DNA of 64,000 nucleotides from AWTP1-18 sp036504515 (GTDB lineage Bacteria > Pseudomonadota > Gammaproteobacteria > Burkholderiales > Rhodocyclaceae): assembly GCA_036504515.1 (NCBI GenBank), contig DASXVA010000001.1:868001-932000 (forward strand), given 5' to 3'. Under the pieces are notes generated by a model that was not told the DNA's origin, ran no database searches, and worked only from the letters and a program-made list of their open reading frames with translations. The translations under genes were made by a program, and so were the position numbers. Shown here piece by piece: positions 50,990 through 59,644 of the stretch (its first letter is position 1; every line of letters starts with the position of its first letter).

Positions 50990-52810
50990 TTACTCGGCGG
51001 CGGGGGCGGCGTCCAGACGGAACTTGGCGAAGGAGCCGGGGGCGTCTTCGAGAACCTTCAGCTTGCCCTTGGCGGGGTCGCGGGCGGGAACTTTTTCGTC
51101 GCCGTTAAGCTTGTCCAGCCACTGTTGCCAGTCGGTCCACCAGGAACCTTCGGTCTGCTTGGCGCCGGTGAGCCAGGTGTCGGGATCTTCCGGGTAGGTC
51201 TTTTGCGGATTGACCCAGAAGCCGTACTTGTTGGCAGAAGGAGGATTGACGATGCCGGCAATGTGACCGGAACCACCCAGAACGAAACGGATGGGGCCGG
51301 AGAACAGGCCGGTACCGGCGTAGGTGGATTTCCAGGGGGCGATGTGGTCTTCGATGGCGGAGATGAAGTACACGGGCACCTTGACCAGGGAAAGGTCGAT
51401 GGGCACGCCAGCGATGGTGATGCCGCCCTTTTCCCGCAGCTTGTTGTACAGATACATGTTGCGCAGGTAGAAACTGTGCATAGCGTAGGGCATGCGGGTG
51501 GAATCGGAGTTCCAGAACAGCAGGTCGAAGGGGAAGGGTTCCTTGCCCATCAGATAGTTGTTCACCACAAAGGACCAGATCAGGTCGTTGGCCCGCATGG
51601 CGTTGAAGGTGCCGGCCATTTCGGTGCCTTCGAGGAAGCCGCGCTGCTCCATCTTCTTTTCCAGGCTGGTAACGGTTTCTTCGTCAATGAAGACGCCCAG
51701 CTCGCCAGGATTGGAGAAGTCCAGCATGGTGGTGAAGAAGGTGGCGGAGGCAATCCGGTTGTCCTTCTTTGCGGCCATGTAGGCCAGGGTCGTGGCCAGC
51801 AAAGTGCCGCCCAGACAGTAGCCAGCAGCGTTGACCTGCTTTTCACCGGTCTGTTTTTCAATGGCATCCAGGGCGGCCAGGGGGCCTTCCACCATGTAGT
51901 CCTCAAAGCTCTTGCGGGCCAGATGGGCATCGGGGTTCACCCAGGAGATGCAGAAAACGGTGTGGCCCTGGTCGGTGGCCCATTTGATGTAGGAGTTCTT
52001 TTCCCGCAGATCGAGGATGTAGTACTTGTTGATCCAGGGCGGAATGATCAGCAAGGGCTTCTTGTACTGTTCCTTGGTGGTGGGGTTGAACTGCATCAAC
52101 TGGATCAGGTCGTTCTGGAACACCACCTTGCCTTGCGTGGTCGCAACGTTCTTGCCCATCTCGAAGGCGTTGAGATCGGTCATGGTCACCTTGAGGTGGC
52201 CGTCGCCCTTTTCGATGTCGCGCAGCAGATTGTTGAAACCCTTGAGCAGATTCTGGCCGTGGCTTTGCACGGTTTCCTTCAGCACCAGGGGATTGGTCAC
52301 GGCGAAGTTGGAAGGAGACAGGGCGTCCACAAACTGGCGGGTGAAGAAATTCACCTTGCGCCGCGAGTTGGCGTCGAGGCCTTCCACATTGCTAACAGAC
52401 TCGTGAATATGGCGGGAGGCGATCAGGTAAGACTGCTTGATGAAGTCGAACAGGAAATGCTCTTCCCAGGTTTCATCCTTGAAGCGGTTGTCGCCCTTGG
52501 CCGGTTGGGCCACGGGGGACATCTGCACGCCGGCGAAACGCAGCATGGAGGATTGCCACAGGGACATGTAGTCCCACACCAGATTCATCTGGGTCTGGGC
52601 CATCTTGTAGGGATTGGCCAGCATCTTCGACATCATGTCAGAGAAGGCTTGGCCCACGCCCATTTCGTCGCTGGGGGTTTCGATACCGTTCTTGAGTTGA
52701 CGCTGGATGTGGTCGGTGAACAGCTTGGCAGCCCGCTGGGCGACTTCGGCGTAGGTGTTGGCGATCTGGGCGGGATCAGGCAACTGCGGTTTATTTTCCT
52801 GTTGCGTCAT
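50990..52810 (-). CDS. phaC: Class I poly(3-hydroxyalkanoate) synthase
   Basis: Polymerises 3-hydroxyacyl-CoA to PHA storage granules. The 606-residue protein has the N-terminal PhaC domain with the family segment FKDETWEEHFLFDFIKQSY, and an alpha/beta-hydrolase core with the PhaC box GYCLGGT (catalytic Cys near 332). The later Asp and His appear in ISAIEDHIAPW and GGSGHIAGIVNPP. Length fits class I. A methylmalonyl-CoA route in this window could feed 3-hydroxyvalerate units. An AGAGG ribosome site precedes the ATG, and it follows the metallo-beta-lactamase gene by 11 bases. Confidence 0.96.
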   Translation of the reverse strand: MTQQENKPQLPDPAQIANTYAEVAQRAAKLFTDHIQRQLKNGIETPSDEMGVGQAFSDMMSKMLANPYKMAQTQMNLVWDYMSLWQSSMLRFAGVQMSPVAQPAKGDNRFKDETWEEHFLFDFIKQSYLIASRHIHESVSNVEGLDANSRRKVNFFTRQFVDALSPSNFAVTNPLVLKETVQSHGQNLLKGFNNLLRDIEKGDGHLKVTMTDLNAFEMGKNVATTQGKVVFQNDLIQLMQFNPTTKEQYKKPLLIIPPWINKYYILDLREKNSYIKWATDQGHTVFCISWVNPDAHLARKSFEDYMVEGPLAALDAIEKQTGEKQVNAAGYCLGGTLLATTLAYMAAKKDNRIASATFFTTMLDFSNPGELGVFIDEETVTSLEKKMEQRGFLEGTEMAGTFNAMRANDLIWSFVVNNYLMGKEPFPFDLLFWNSDSTRMPYAMHSFYLRNMYLYNKLREKGGITIAGVPIDLSLVKVPVYFISAIEDHIAPWKSTYAGTGLFSGPIRFVLGGSGHIAGIVNPPSANKYGFWVNPQKTYPEDPDTWLTGAKQTEGSWWTDWQQWLDKLNGDEKVPARDPAKGKLKVLEDAPGSFAKFRLDAAPAAE

Positions 52811-52821
52811 GGACGACCTCT

Positions 52822-53853
52822 TCAGACGGTGATGAAACGGATGATGGAACCTTCATCGATGGGGCGAATACGCCCCGCTTGTTGAAGGTGGTTGAGATGG
52901 GCGATGGTCTCGCCCAGGGCAAAGAAAATCTGGTGCGCGTCATTGATGGGCCGGTCGAACAGCACCGGAACCAGATCGGCGGCGGTTTGCGGCGTGGTAC
53001 AGGCTTCCGCCAAAACTTCGCAACGTTCCGCATGGTGCGCCTTCAGCTGGGCAATGCGCAAGTGCAGGCCGCGGAAAGGGCGGCCATGGGCGGGCAACAC
53101 CAGGGTGTCTTCCGGCAGGGCGTTGTAGCGGCTAATGGATTCGAGGAAGCGTCCCAGGGTGTCGTCATTGGGGCTGGTGGGTAACACCGAGACGTTAGTG
53201 GATATTCGTGGCAGCATCATGTCACCGGAAACCAGGACGTGGAGTTCGTCGCAGTACAGGCTGGCATGTTCCGGCGAATGGCCGTGGCCGGTAATGACCT
53301 GCCACTCATGGTTGCCAATGGTGAAGCGGTCACCATCGATCATGCGCCGGTAAGTGGCGGGCAGGGACGGCACCCCTTTGCGATAGCCGCCGGAGCGGGC
53401 GGCCAGGGCTTCCCGCATTTCCTTGCCCAGGCCGTGGCGGGCATACAGCGCCTCCACCTCGGAAAAGGACCAGTATTCAAGCTGGCTGAGAAACAGATGG
53501 GCCGTGGAGTATTCACCCAGAGTCATCCAGAGCGGGGCACCGGTTTCTTCTTGCAGCCAGGAAGCCAGGCCAACGTGATCCGGATGCAGATGGGTGACCA
53601 CCAGATGGGACAGGGGATGGTCGGCCAGTACTTGGCGCCACAGGTCTTTTTGTTCTTCCGTGGCGATGCCGGTGTCTACAGCGGCCCAGCGTTCGCCATC
53701 GGCCAGCAACCATAAGTTGACGTGATCCAGCGCCATGGGCAGCGGCATGCGTACCCAGCGAATCCCGGGGAGTATCTCCCTCGTTCCTCCTGCCTCTGGC
53801 AACCCGATGTCGGGGTAGTCCAGAATGGTGTCTTTTTTCTGTACGAGATCCAC
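52822..53853 (-). CDS. Metallo-beta-lactamase-fold hydrolase upstream of phaC
   Basis: A 343-residue MBL-fold protein with the metal motif HLHPDHVG (HxHxDH) in VVTHLHPDHVGLASWL, later His ligands in TGHGHSPEHASLYC and VLPAHGRPFRG, and a C-terminal helical domain with a possible winged-helix part (about 270-343). Such proteins hydrolyse thioesters, lactones or similar bonds; the gene order suggests a role linked to PHA or acyl-CoA metabolism. The GTG at 53853 has no strong ribosome site, so the start is uncertain. Confidence 0.82.
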   Translation of the reverse strand: MDLVQKKDTILDYPDIGLPEAGGTREILPGIRWVRMPLPMALDHVNLWLLADGERWAAVDTGIATEEQKDLWRQVLADHPLSHLVVTHLHPDHVGLASWLQEETGAPLWMTLGEYSTAHLFLSQLEYWSFSEVEALYARHGLGKEMREALAARSGGYRKGVPSLPATYRRMIDGDRFTIGNHEWQVITGHGHSPEHASLYCDELHVLVSGDMMLPRISTNVSVLPTSPNDDTLGRFLESISRYNALPEDTLVLPAHGRPFRGLHLRIAQLKAHHAERCEVLAEACTTPQTAADLVPVLFDRPINDAHQIFFALGETIAHLNHLQQAGRIRPIDEGSIIRFITV

Positions 53854-53904
53854 TGTATTTTGGTCAAGCCTGTATTTATTGAATTCTAATCTACATGAAA
53901 ACCT

Positions 53905-53925
53905 TTTTGTTGCAGTGCAACAAAA
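53905..53925. promoter_or_regulatory. 21-base palindrome upstream of the PHA unit (PhaR-like operator)
   Basis: TTTTGTTGCA and TGCAACAAAA are perfect 10-base arms around a single central G. It lies 52 bases before the MBL/phaC start and 57 before the DUF1289 gene. TTGCA/TGCAA elements with A/T-rich flanks are the type bound by PhaR repressors of PHA genes; the identification is from memory of motif type, not a matrix match. Confidence 0.6.
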
Positions 53926-53981
53926 TATTCATGAACGCCAATGCCTGCCCAAAAGCAGGTGCAGCGAAGTAAGATTGAGCC

Positions 53982-54140
53982 ATGGACTATGAATGCATTG
54001 GCGTCTGTACGCCCGATCCCCTTTCCGGCCTTTGTGAGGGCTGTGGTCGTCCCCTGCTTGACCCGGTTTCGAAGGAAACGCCAGCCGATTCCGGTCTGAT
54101 GCCGGCTGACTCCACGGATACCTCATGCAGCTCATCCTGA
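53982..54140 (+). CDS. DUF1289-type small cysteine-rich protein (52 aa)
   Basis: A 52-codon gene starting ATG GAC TAT, overlapping rapZ by 16 bases in another frame. The first 26 residues match the DUF1289 pattern C-x3-C...GLC-x2-CGR (MDYECIGVCTPDPLSGLCEG then CGR), a probable small metal-binding motif. The rest is Ser/Asp-rich and looks like a degenerate tail, so the protein is a short member of the family. Function unknown. It would be translationally linked to rapZ. Confidence 0.65.
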   Translation: MDYECIGVCTPDPLSGLCEGCGRPLLDPVSKETPADSGLMPADSTDTSCSSS

Positions 54141-55000
54141 TTTCCGGTTTATCGGGGTCCGGCAAGAGTGTTGCGCTGCGGGTTCTTGAGGATGCCGGGT
54201 ATTACTGTGTAGATAACTTGCCGGCGCTGCTGTTGCCCCAGTTGGTGGCGCAGATGCGAACCGACGGTTATGAGCGGGTGGCCGTGGCCATGGACATGCG
54301 CGGCGGCAGCAGCATTGCTGCCCTGCCCAGTCAGTTGCGCTCCCTGGAAGCGGAAGGCGGCATCGATATGCGCTTCATCTTCCTTGATGGCCGCGATGAC
54401 GTGCTGATCCAGCGCTTTTCCGAAACCCGGCGAAGCCATCCCCTGGCCGCGACAGACAGCAACATCACCCTGGCCGAAGCCATAGCCAAGGAACGGGAGA
54501 TTCTGGAAACCCTTTCCACCTTGGGTCACCGCATCGACACCAGCGACCTGCGGCCCAATGTGCTGCGCAATTTCATCAAGGAACTGGCCGGTATCGGCAC
54601 TGTGGACAGTCTTGCCGTCAAGCCTGATTCCAGCCTGACCCTGCTGTTCGAGTCCTTCGGTTTCAAGCACGGCCTGCCTTTGGATGCCGATCTGGTGTTC
54701 GATGTGCGCTGCCTGCCGAACCCCCATTACGACCCTTTGCTGCGGCCCCAGACCGGCCAGGACCAAGCCGTTATGGAGTTTCTCGAAGCCCAGCCGGAAG
54801 TGCTGAAAATGCGGGAAGACATCCGCCGTTTCATTGCCGACTGGTTGCCTGCCTATGTGCGCGACAACCGCTCCTACCTGACTGTGGCCATCGGCTGTAC
54901 CGGAGGTCAGCATCGTTCCGTCTTCATTGCCGACTGGCTCTCCCGCCAGTTTCTGCAACAGGCTCGCGTCCTGGTCCGGCACCGGGCCCTGGGTTTGTAA
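54125..55000 (+). CDS. rapZ: RNase adapter protein RapZ
   Basis: RapZ is a P-loop protein that in enterobacteria binds sRNA GlmZ and RNase E to control GlmS, and binds glucosamine-6-phosphate. The 291-residue protein has Walker A (LISGLSGSGKSVAL), the conserved DNLPALLLPQL, FETRRSHPL-type SETRRSHPL, and the C-terminal SFGFKHGLPLDADLVFDVR and GCTGGQHRSVF. These are diagnostic. In betaproteobacteria its target may differ from GlmZ. The first base of its ATG lies inside the DUF1289 gene, so it is probably the second gene of that unit. Confidence 0.96.
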   Translation: MQLILISGLSGSGKSVALRVLEDAGYYCVDNLPALLLPQLVAQMRTDGYERVAVAMDMRGGSSIAALPSQLRSLEAEGGIDMRFIFLDGRDDVLIQRFSETRRSHPLAATDSNITLAEAIAKEREILETLSTLGHRIDTSDLRPNVLRNFIKELAGIGTVDSLAVKPDSSLTLLFESFGFKHGLPLDADLVFDVRCLPNPHYDPLLRPQTGQDQAVMEFLEAQPEVLKMREDIRRFIADWLPAYVRDNRSYLTVAIGCTGGQHRSVFIADWLSRQFLQQARVLVRHRALGL

Positions 55001-55009
55001 CGACCGTTT

Positions 55010-55408
55010 ATGCAGCGCCATCCTTCCCTATGGCTGGCCCTGCTGCGACCCGGCGATTGGGTCACCATTGTTTTTTCCCTGGCCCTGGTCGGTGTTTCCT
55101 ATCCCCTGCTGTGGCAAAGCGGTTCGGCGGAAAAGGCGGTGATCCGCCGCGATGGTGCTCTGGTGGCGGAACTGCCCCTCACCATCAACAAGAAGATCGA
55201 AGTGGATGGCCCCATCGGCCGCACCACCATAGAAATCGAACCGGGCCGTGCCCGGGTTCTGTCCGACCCCGGCCCCCGCCAATACTGTGTGCGCCAGGGC
55301 TGGCTGACCCGGCCCAACGCCATCGCCATCTGCGCCCCCAATCACATCAGCCTCGCCCTCACCGGGCCGGCCAATTCGGCAAACCACAATGACTCCGTCA
55401 GCTACTAA
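55010..55408 (+). CDS. NusG-domain-II-containing membrane-anchored protein
   Basis: A 132-residue protein with an N-terminal membrane helix (DWVTIVFSLALVGVSYPLL) and a small beta domain of the NusG domain II type (VIRRDGALVAELPLTINKKIEVDG...TTIEIEPGRARVLSDPGPRQYCVRQGW). Such proteins occur beside a Gx/heptaprenyl diphosphate synthase component-I-like gene, as here, where the next frame overlaps by 20 bases. The outside-facing cysteine pair (YCVRQ.., CAPN) could be functional. Role unknown. Confidence 0.8.
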   Translation: MQRHPSLWLALLRPGDWVTIVFSLALVGVSYPLLWQSGSAEKAVIRRDGALVAELPLTINKKIEVDGPIGRTTIEIEPGRARVLSDPGPRQYCVRQGWLTRPNAIAICAPNHISLALTGPANSANHNDSVSY

Positions 55409-55943
55409 ACCGGTCATTGAACTCAAGGTGGCGGCGGAAGATCACCGCATCGCCCGCTATGCCGCCGCCGCCATTGCCCTCACCGTGGCCGAAGCCGCCA
55501 TCCCCACGCCCCTGCCTGGAGTGAAACCGGGGCTGGCCAATATCGTTGTGCTGCTGGTGCTGCTGCGCCACGGCTGGACCGATGCCGCCTGGGTGTCCTT
55601 GCTGCGGGTGGTGGCCGGTAGTCTGGTGGTGGGGCAGTTCCTCGCCCCGGGGTTTTTCCTCAGTCTGACCGGTGCTGTTCTCAGCCTTGGTGTACTGGCC
55701 TTGGCCGTGCATTTGCCGCGCCGGTTTTTTGGTCCGGTGACGCTGTCCATCCTCGCCGCCTTTGCTCATATCGGCGGTCAGGTGCTGCTGGCGCGCTTGT
55801 GGTTGGTGCCCCACGACGGGGTGTTCTATCTGGTGCCGGTGTTTGCCACCACGGCCTTGATCTTCGGTATCGTGAACGGACTGATCGCAGCCCATTTTGA
55901 ACGACCGGGCACCCTTCCCGAAAGCCAGCAGACCACGCCATGA
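55389..55943 (+). CDS. Gx transporter-family membrane protein (heptaprenyl diphosphate synthase component I-like)
   Basis: A 184-residue polytopic protein with about five membrane helices. The segment PLPGVKPGLANIVVLLVLL is the hallmark of the family often named heptaprenyl diphosphate synthase component I, now grouped with ECF-type substrate-binding (Gx) membrane proteins. The substrate is unknown. It overlaps the NusG-II gene at its start and ubiX at its end (ATGA), so all are one transcript. Quinone or isoprenoid-linked transport is one guess suggested by the ubiX neighbour. Confidence 0.8.
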   Translation: MTPSATKPVIELKVAAEDHRIARYAAAAIALTVAEAAIPTPLPGVKPGLANIVVLLVLLRHGWTDAAWVSLLRVVAGSLVVGQFLAPGFFLSLTGAVLSLGVLALAVHLPRRFFGPVTLSILAAFAHIGGQVLLARLWLVPHDGVFYLVPVFATTALIFGIVNGLIAAHFERPGTLPESQQTTP

Positions 55944-56548
55944 AAACCATTGCCCTCGCCTTTACCGGTGCTTCCGGCCTGCCCTACGGCGTGCGCCTGC
56001 TGGAGTGTCTGCTCAAGTCGGGACAACGGGTTTGGCTCACCTATTCCCAAGCGGCCCAGATCGTGGCCAAGCAGGAAATGGATATGGTGCTGCCCGCCCA
56101 ACCCCGGGAGGCGGAGCGGGTACTGCTGGAACGTTGTGGTATTACCGATGGTGCCGGTCAACTCACCGTCTATGGCCGCGACGACTGGAACGCGCCCATG
56201 GCTTCCGGCTCCAATCCGCCGGACGCCTATGTGATTTGCCCCTGTACCAACGGCACCCTGGCCAAGGTGGCCGCCGGTATGGCCGACGACCTGCTGACCC
56301 GGGCGGCCGATGTGGTGCTCAAGGAAGGTCGCAAGTTGATTCTGGTGCCGCGGGAAACGCCCCTCTCCGCCATTGCCCTGGAAAACATGTTGCGGTTGTC
56401 CCGAGCCGGGGCCGTCATCCTGCCGCCCAGCCCGGCCTTCTATCATCGTCCCGTGGATTTGCAGGGCATCATCGACTTCGTCGTGGCCCGCATCCTCGAT
56501 CAACTGGACATCCCACACCAACTCATGGACCGTTGGGGAGAATCATGA
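55940..56548 (+). CDS. ubiX: Flavin prenyltransferase UbiX
   Basis: UbiX prenylates FMN to make the cofactor of UbiD decarboxylase, used in ubiquinone synthesis. The 202-residue flavoprotein has the family segments ALAFTGASGLPYGVRLL, MASGSNPPDAYVICPCTNGTLAKVAAGMADDLLTRAADVVLKE (seen in pieces: CPCTNGTLAKVA, ADVVLKEGRKL) and ETPLSAIALENMLRLS. These are diagnostic. The start overlaps the Gx gene (ATGA) and its stop overlaps the LON-like gene (ATGA). No ubiD is present in the window. Confidence 0.95.
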   Translation: MKTIALAFTGASGLPYGVRLLECLLKSGQRVWLTYSQAAQIVAKQEMDMVLPAQPREAERVLLERCGITDGAGQLTVYGRDDWNAPMASGSNPPDAYVICPCTNGTLAKVAAGMADDLLTRAADVVLKEGRKLILVPRETPLSAIALENMLRLSRAGAVILPPSPAFYHRPVDLQGIIDFVVARILDQLDIPHQLMDRWGES

Positions 56549-57144
56549 AAACCATGGAAATCGCCCTGTTCCCGTTGCAGACCGTGCTCTTCCCGGAAGG
56601 CACTTTGCCCCTGCGCATCTTCGAGCAGCGTTACCTCGACATGGCCAAAGAGTGCCTGCGGGACGAACTGCCCTTCGGTGTCTGCCTGATCGCCTCCGGC
56701 GAGGAAGTGGGCGCCCCGGCCGAGCCCCACGAAGTGGGCACCCTGGCCCGCATCATCGATTGGGACATGCCGCAATTGGGCCTGTTGCAAGTCACCACCC
56801 AGGGCGGCGAGCGCTTCCAGATTCGCGAGCGCTGGGCCAGCCCCAAGGGCTTGTTGAAGGCCGTGGTGGATATCCTGCCGGAAGAAAGCCCCGCCGCGCT
56901 GGCTGGGGAACACAGCCGCCTGCTGCCTTTGCTGAAGCGCGTGCTGGATGAATTTGCCAGCCAGAGCAACGCCGCACCCCTGACGCCGCGCCTCCATGAT
57001 GCCGCCTGGGTTGCCTGGCGGTTTTGCGAGCTATTGCCCCTGGCCGAAGACATCAAGCAGGATTTGCTGGAGCTGGAAAGCCACCACGAACGGCTGGAAG
57101 AAATCTTCCGTTTCTGCGCCCAGCGGGGATTGCTGGAAACCTGA
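56545..57144 (+). CDS. LON substrate-binding-domain protein
   Basis: A 199-residue protein consisting only of the N-terminal LON substrate-recognition domain: EIALFPLQTVLFPEGTLPLRIFEQRYLDM, LPFGVCLI, and GTLARIIDWD are typical. There is no ATPase or peptidase part. Such orphan domains may act as adapters or as stand-alone folding factors. It overlaps ubiX by four bases at its start, so it is the last gene of the rapZ operon. The long open frame that continues upstream is a shadow of ubiX. Confidence 0.85.
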   Translation: MKTMEIALFPLQTVLFPEGTLPLRIFEQRYLDMAKECLRDELPFGVCLIASGEEVGAPAEPHEVGTLARIIDWDMPQLGLLQVTTQGGERFQIRERWASPKGLLKAVVDILPEESPAALAGEHSRLLPLLKRVLDEFASQSNAAPLTPRLHDAAWVAWRFCELLPLAEDIKQDLLELESHHERLEEIFRFCAQRGLLET

Positions 57145-57190
57145 GGGAAGGCGGAAGGGCTAAAAACCCTGAGCCCTGTTTGGGCGGAGT

Positions 57191-57344
57191 CTGGCAAAAA
57201 CCTGGCACTGTGGTTTGGTCATACGTTTAACGTATAAAGCGAGGTTTCCTGTTTTTGCCAGGATTTCTTGAGTTTGCCGCATGGTTGAGCGGGAAATCCT
57301 GAAAATTACAGTTTTGCGGTGCGCGCTCTTGCTATACGTATAGC
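57191..57344. repeat. Nested inverted repeats between the LON-like gene and mutY
   Basis: The 223-base gap 57145-57367 holds four palindromic elements: CTGGCAAAAAC/GTTTTTGCCAG (57191-57201, 57251-57261), ATACGTT-T-AACGTAT (57221-57235, inside the first), CAGGATTTC/GAAATCCTG (57259-57267, 57293-57301), and GCTATACGTATAGC (57331-57344). The T-rich arms allow terminator or element roles; no open frame of note lies here. Confidence 0.6.
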
Positions 57345-57367
57345 GTATGGTCACCCGCTTTACTTGG

Positions 57368-58414
57368 CTAAAGCCTTGAGGCGGCTTCCAGCAACACCCG
57401 CCGGATCGGCGCTGGCAAGGCGGCGGCTTCCAGATCGTGAATCGACCAAAGCTGAAGACCCGCTTCCCGTACTTGCTGGGGGAACCGCTCAATCTTGCCC
57501 AACAAGGGCACCAGCTCCAACTTGAAGTGGGTGAAGGTGTGGTTGAGGGCCGGTAGCTGCTGCCACTGGTCAATCGCCGTGCTGTAAAGCTGCAGGGCCT
57601 TGGTCGTGGCGTCTTCGTTTTCCGCCAGTTCCGGCAGGGAAAGCAGGCCGCCCCAAATGCCGCTGGGCGGGCGTTGTTCCAGCAAGACCTTGCCTTGACC
57701 ATCCACCAAAACCAGAAAACGGGAACTGCGTTCCGGCACGGCTTTTTTCGTCTTGCGCACCGGCAATTCCGCCTGCCGGTCGTCGCGGCGGGCGACGCAG
57801 ATTTCAGCCAAAGGACAAGCGGTGCAGCGGGGCTTGCTGCGCACGCAGATGGTTGCGCCCAGGTCCATTTGGGCCTGAATGTAGGTCCCCACTTGTTTGG
57901 TGGGCAGCAGGCTTTCGGCCAGGGCCCACATTTCCTTTTCCACCGCCGGCGTGCCGGGGAAACCTTCAATGCCGTAGCAGCGGGCCAATACCCGTTTCAC
58001 ATTGCCATCGAGAATGGGCGTCTTGGCCCCAAAACAAAACGCTGCAATGGCGTTGGCGGTGGAGCGGCCTATGCCCGGCAGTTCGGTAATGATTTCAGGA
58101 TCCCGTGGGAAGCTGCCGCCATGCTGCGCCACCACAGCCTTGGCGCAGGCGTGCAGATTGCGCGCCCGGGCGTAGTAGCCGAGGCCGGCCCAAAGGGGCA
58201 TGACTTCTTCCACGGTTGCTGCGGCCAGATCGGTCAGGGTCGGGAAGCGCTGCAGGAAGCGGTGATAGTAGGGAATCACCGTCGCCACTTGGGTCTGCTG
58301 CAACATGATCTCCGACAGCCAGACCCGGTAAGGGGCTTGGGTGTTCTGCCAGGGCAGGTCGTGACGACCGGAATCCTTATGCCACGCGATCAGTCGCGTG
58401 GCGAAGTCGGACAT
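57368..58414 (-). CDS. mutY: A/G-specific adenine DNA glycosylase MutY
   Basis: Removes adenine mispaired with 8-oxoguanine. The 348-residue protein has the HhH-GPD core with LSEIMLQQTQVATVIPYY and ELPGIGRSTANAIAAFCFG (catalytic Asp nearby in PILDGNVKRVL), an iron-sulphur loop C-x6-C-x2-C-x5-C (CVRSKPRCTACPLAEIC), and a C-terminal NUDIX-like 8-oxoG-sensing domain. The ATG at 58414 is chosen since MSDFATRLIAWHKDSGRHDLP is the family start; upstream frame is shadow. It follows purT by 13 bases. Confidence 0.95.
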   Translation of the reverse strand: MSDFATRLIAWHKDSGRHDLPWQNTQAPYRVWLSEIMLQQTQVATVIPYYHRFLQRFPTLTDLAAATVEEVMPLWAGLGYYARARNLHACAKAVVAQHGGSFPRDPEIITELPGIGRSTANAIAAFCFGAKTPILDGNVKRVLARCYGIEGFPGTPAVEKEMWALAESLLPTKQVGTYIQAQMDLGATICVRSKPRCTACPLAEICVARRDDRQAELPVRKTKKAVPERSSRFLVLVDGQGKVLLEQRPPSGIWGGLLSLPELAENEDATTKALQLYSTAIDQWQQLPALNHTFTHFKLELVPLLGKIERFPQQVREAGLQLWSIHDLEAAALPAPIRRVLLEAASRL

Positions 58415-58427
58415 TCTGCTCAGGCCC

Positions 58428-59630
58428 TCAATTCGCCTTGACTGGCTTGACCTTGGACGCTGCCAGCTTGGCCCGGGTGCGGGCCTCGTCGGTGCTGTCC
58501 GCATTGGCCACAGCCACGCCCATGCGGCGTTTCTTGAAGCTTTCGGGCTTGCCGAACAGGCGCAGGTCGGACTCGGGTACTTGCAGGGCTTCGGCCACAC
58601 CATCGAAGGCGATGCCCTTGTCTTCCATGCCGCCGTAGATCACGGCAGAGGCGCCGGCGCGGCGCAGGCTGGTGTCCACCGGCAAGCCGAGGATGGCCTT
58701 GGCATGAAGCTCGAATTCGGATTGGCGTTGCGTCGCCAGGGTGACGAGACCCGTGTCGTGGGGGCGGGGGCTGACTTCGGAGAACCAGACTTGGTCGCCC
58801 TTGATGAACAGCTCCACACCGAACAGGCCGCGGCCGCCCAGGTCGCCGGTGACGGCCTTGGCGATGTCGCGGCTCTTTTGCAGAGCGACGGGGCTCATGG
58901 CCATGGGCTGCCAGGATTCCACGTAGTCGCCGTCCACCTGTACGTGGCCGATGGGGTCGCAGAAGAAGGTTTCCACTTCGCCGCTGGCGCCGATGGCGCG
59001 CACCGTGAGTTGGGTGATTTCATAGTCGAAGTCGATGAAGCCTTCCACGATGATGCGGCCGGCACCAACGCGGCCACCGGCTTGGGAATAATCCCACGCC
59101 TTCTGCACATCGGCGGCGCTGCGGATCAGGGACTGGCCCTTGCCGGAGGAGGACATGACCGGCTTCACCACACAGGGATAACCGATGCCACCGTCGATGG
59201 CGGCTTGCAGTTCTGCCAGGGAGTCGGCGAACTTGTAGGGGGAGGTGGGCAGGCCCAGGGTCTCGGCGGCCAGGCGGCGGATGCCTTCCCGGTTCATGGT
59301 CAGTTGAGCGGCCCGGGCGGTGGGGATGAACTCTGCCAGACCTTCGGCTTCCATCTTCACTAACTCGTCGGTGGCGATGGCCTCGATCTCGGGCACCACC
59401 AGATGGGGCTTTTCCAGTTCCACCAGCTTGCGCAGGGCAGCGCCGTCGGTCATGGCGATCACGTGGCTGCGGTGGGCCACCTGCATGGCCGGGGCGTCGG
59501 CGTAGCGATCCACGGCAATGACCTCGCAACCCAGGCGTTGCAGGGAGATGACCACTTCCTTGCCCAGTTCGCCGCTACCCAGCAGCATGACGCGGATGGC
59601 GGAAGAGGAGAGGGGGGTACCGAGGCGCAT
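58428..59630 (-). CDS. purT: Formate-dependent phosphoribosylglycinamide formyltransferase 2
   Basis: PurT makes formylglycinamide ribonucleotide from GAR, formate and ATP in purine synthesis. The 400-residue ATP-grasp protein has the N-terminal nucleotide fold (VMLLGSGELGKEVVISLQRLG), VDRYADAPAMQVAHR, the ATP-binding loop KPVMSSSGKGQS, and FSEVSPRPHDTGLVTL, all typical. The C-terminus is family-like. It sits between thiC and mutY on one strand; a terminator separates it from thiC upstream, so it has its own promoter or depends on readthrough. Confidence 0.96.
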   Translation of the reverse strand: MRLGTPLSSSAIRVMLLGSGELGKEVVISLQRLGCEVIAVDRYADAPAMQVAHRSHVIAMTDGAALRKLVELEKPHLVVPEIEAIATDELVKMEAEGLAEFIPTARAAQLTMNREGIRRLAAETLGLPTSPYKFADSLAELQAAIDGGIGYPCVVKPVMSSSGKGQSLIRSAADVQKAWDYSQAGGRVGAGRIIVEGFIDFDYEITQLTVRAIGASGEVETFFCDPIGHVQVDGDYVESWQPMAMSPVALQKSRDIAKAVTGDLGGRGLFGVELFIKGDQVWFSEVSPRPHDTGLVTLATQRQSEFELHAKAILGLPVDTSLRRAGASAVIYGGMEDKGIAFDGVAEALQVPESDLRLFGKPESFKKRRMGVAVANADSTDEARTRAKLAASKVKPVKAN

Positions 59631-59644
59631 GGGAGGCTCCGCAA

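Noticed and set aside
55897..56544. Upstream extension of the LON-like protein
   Set aside because: This frame is a shadow of ubiX; the true ATG overlaps the ubiX stop (ATGA) and gives the family N-terminus.
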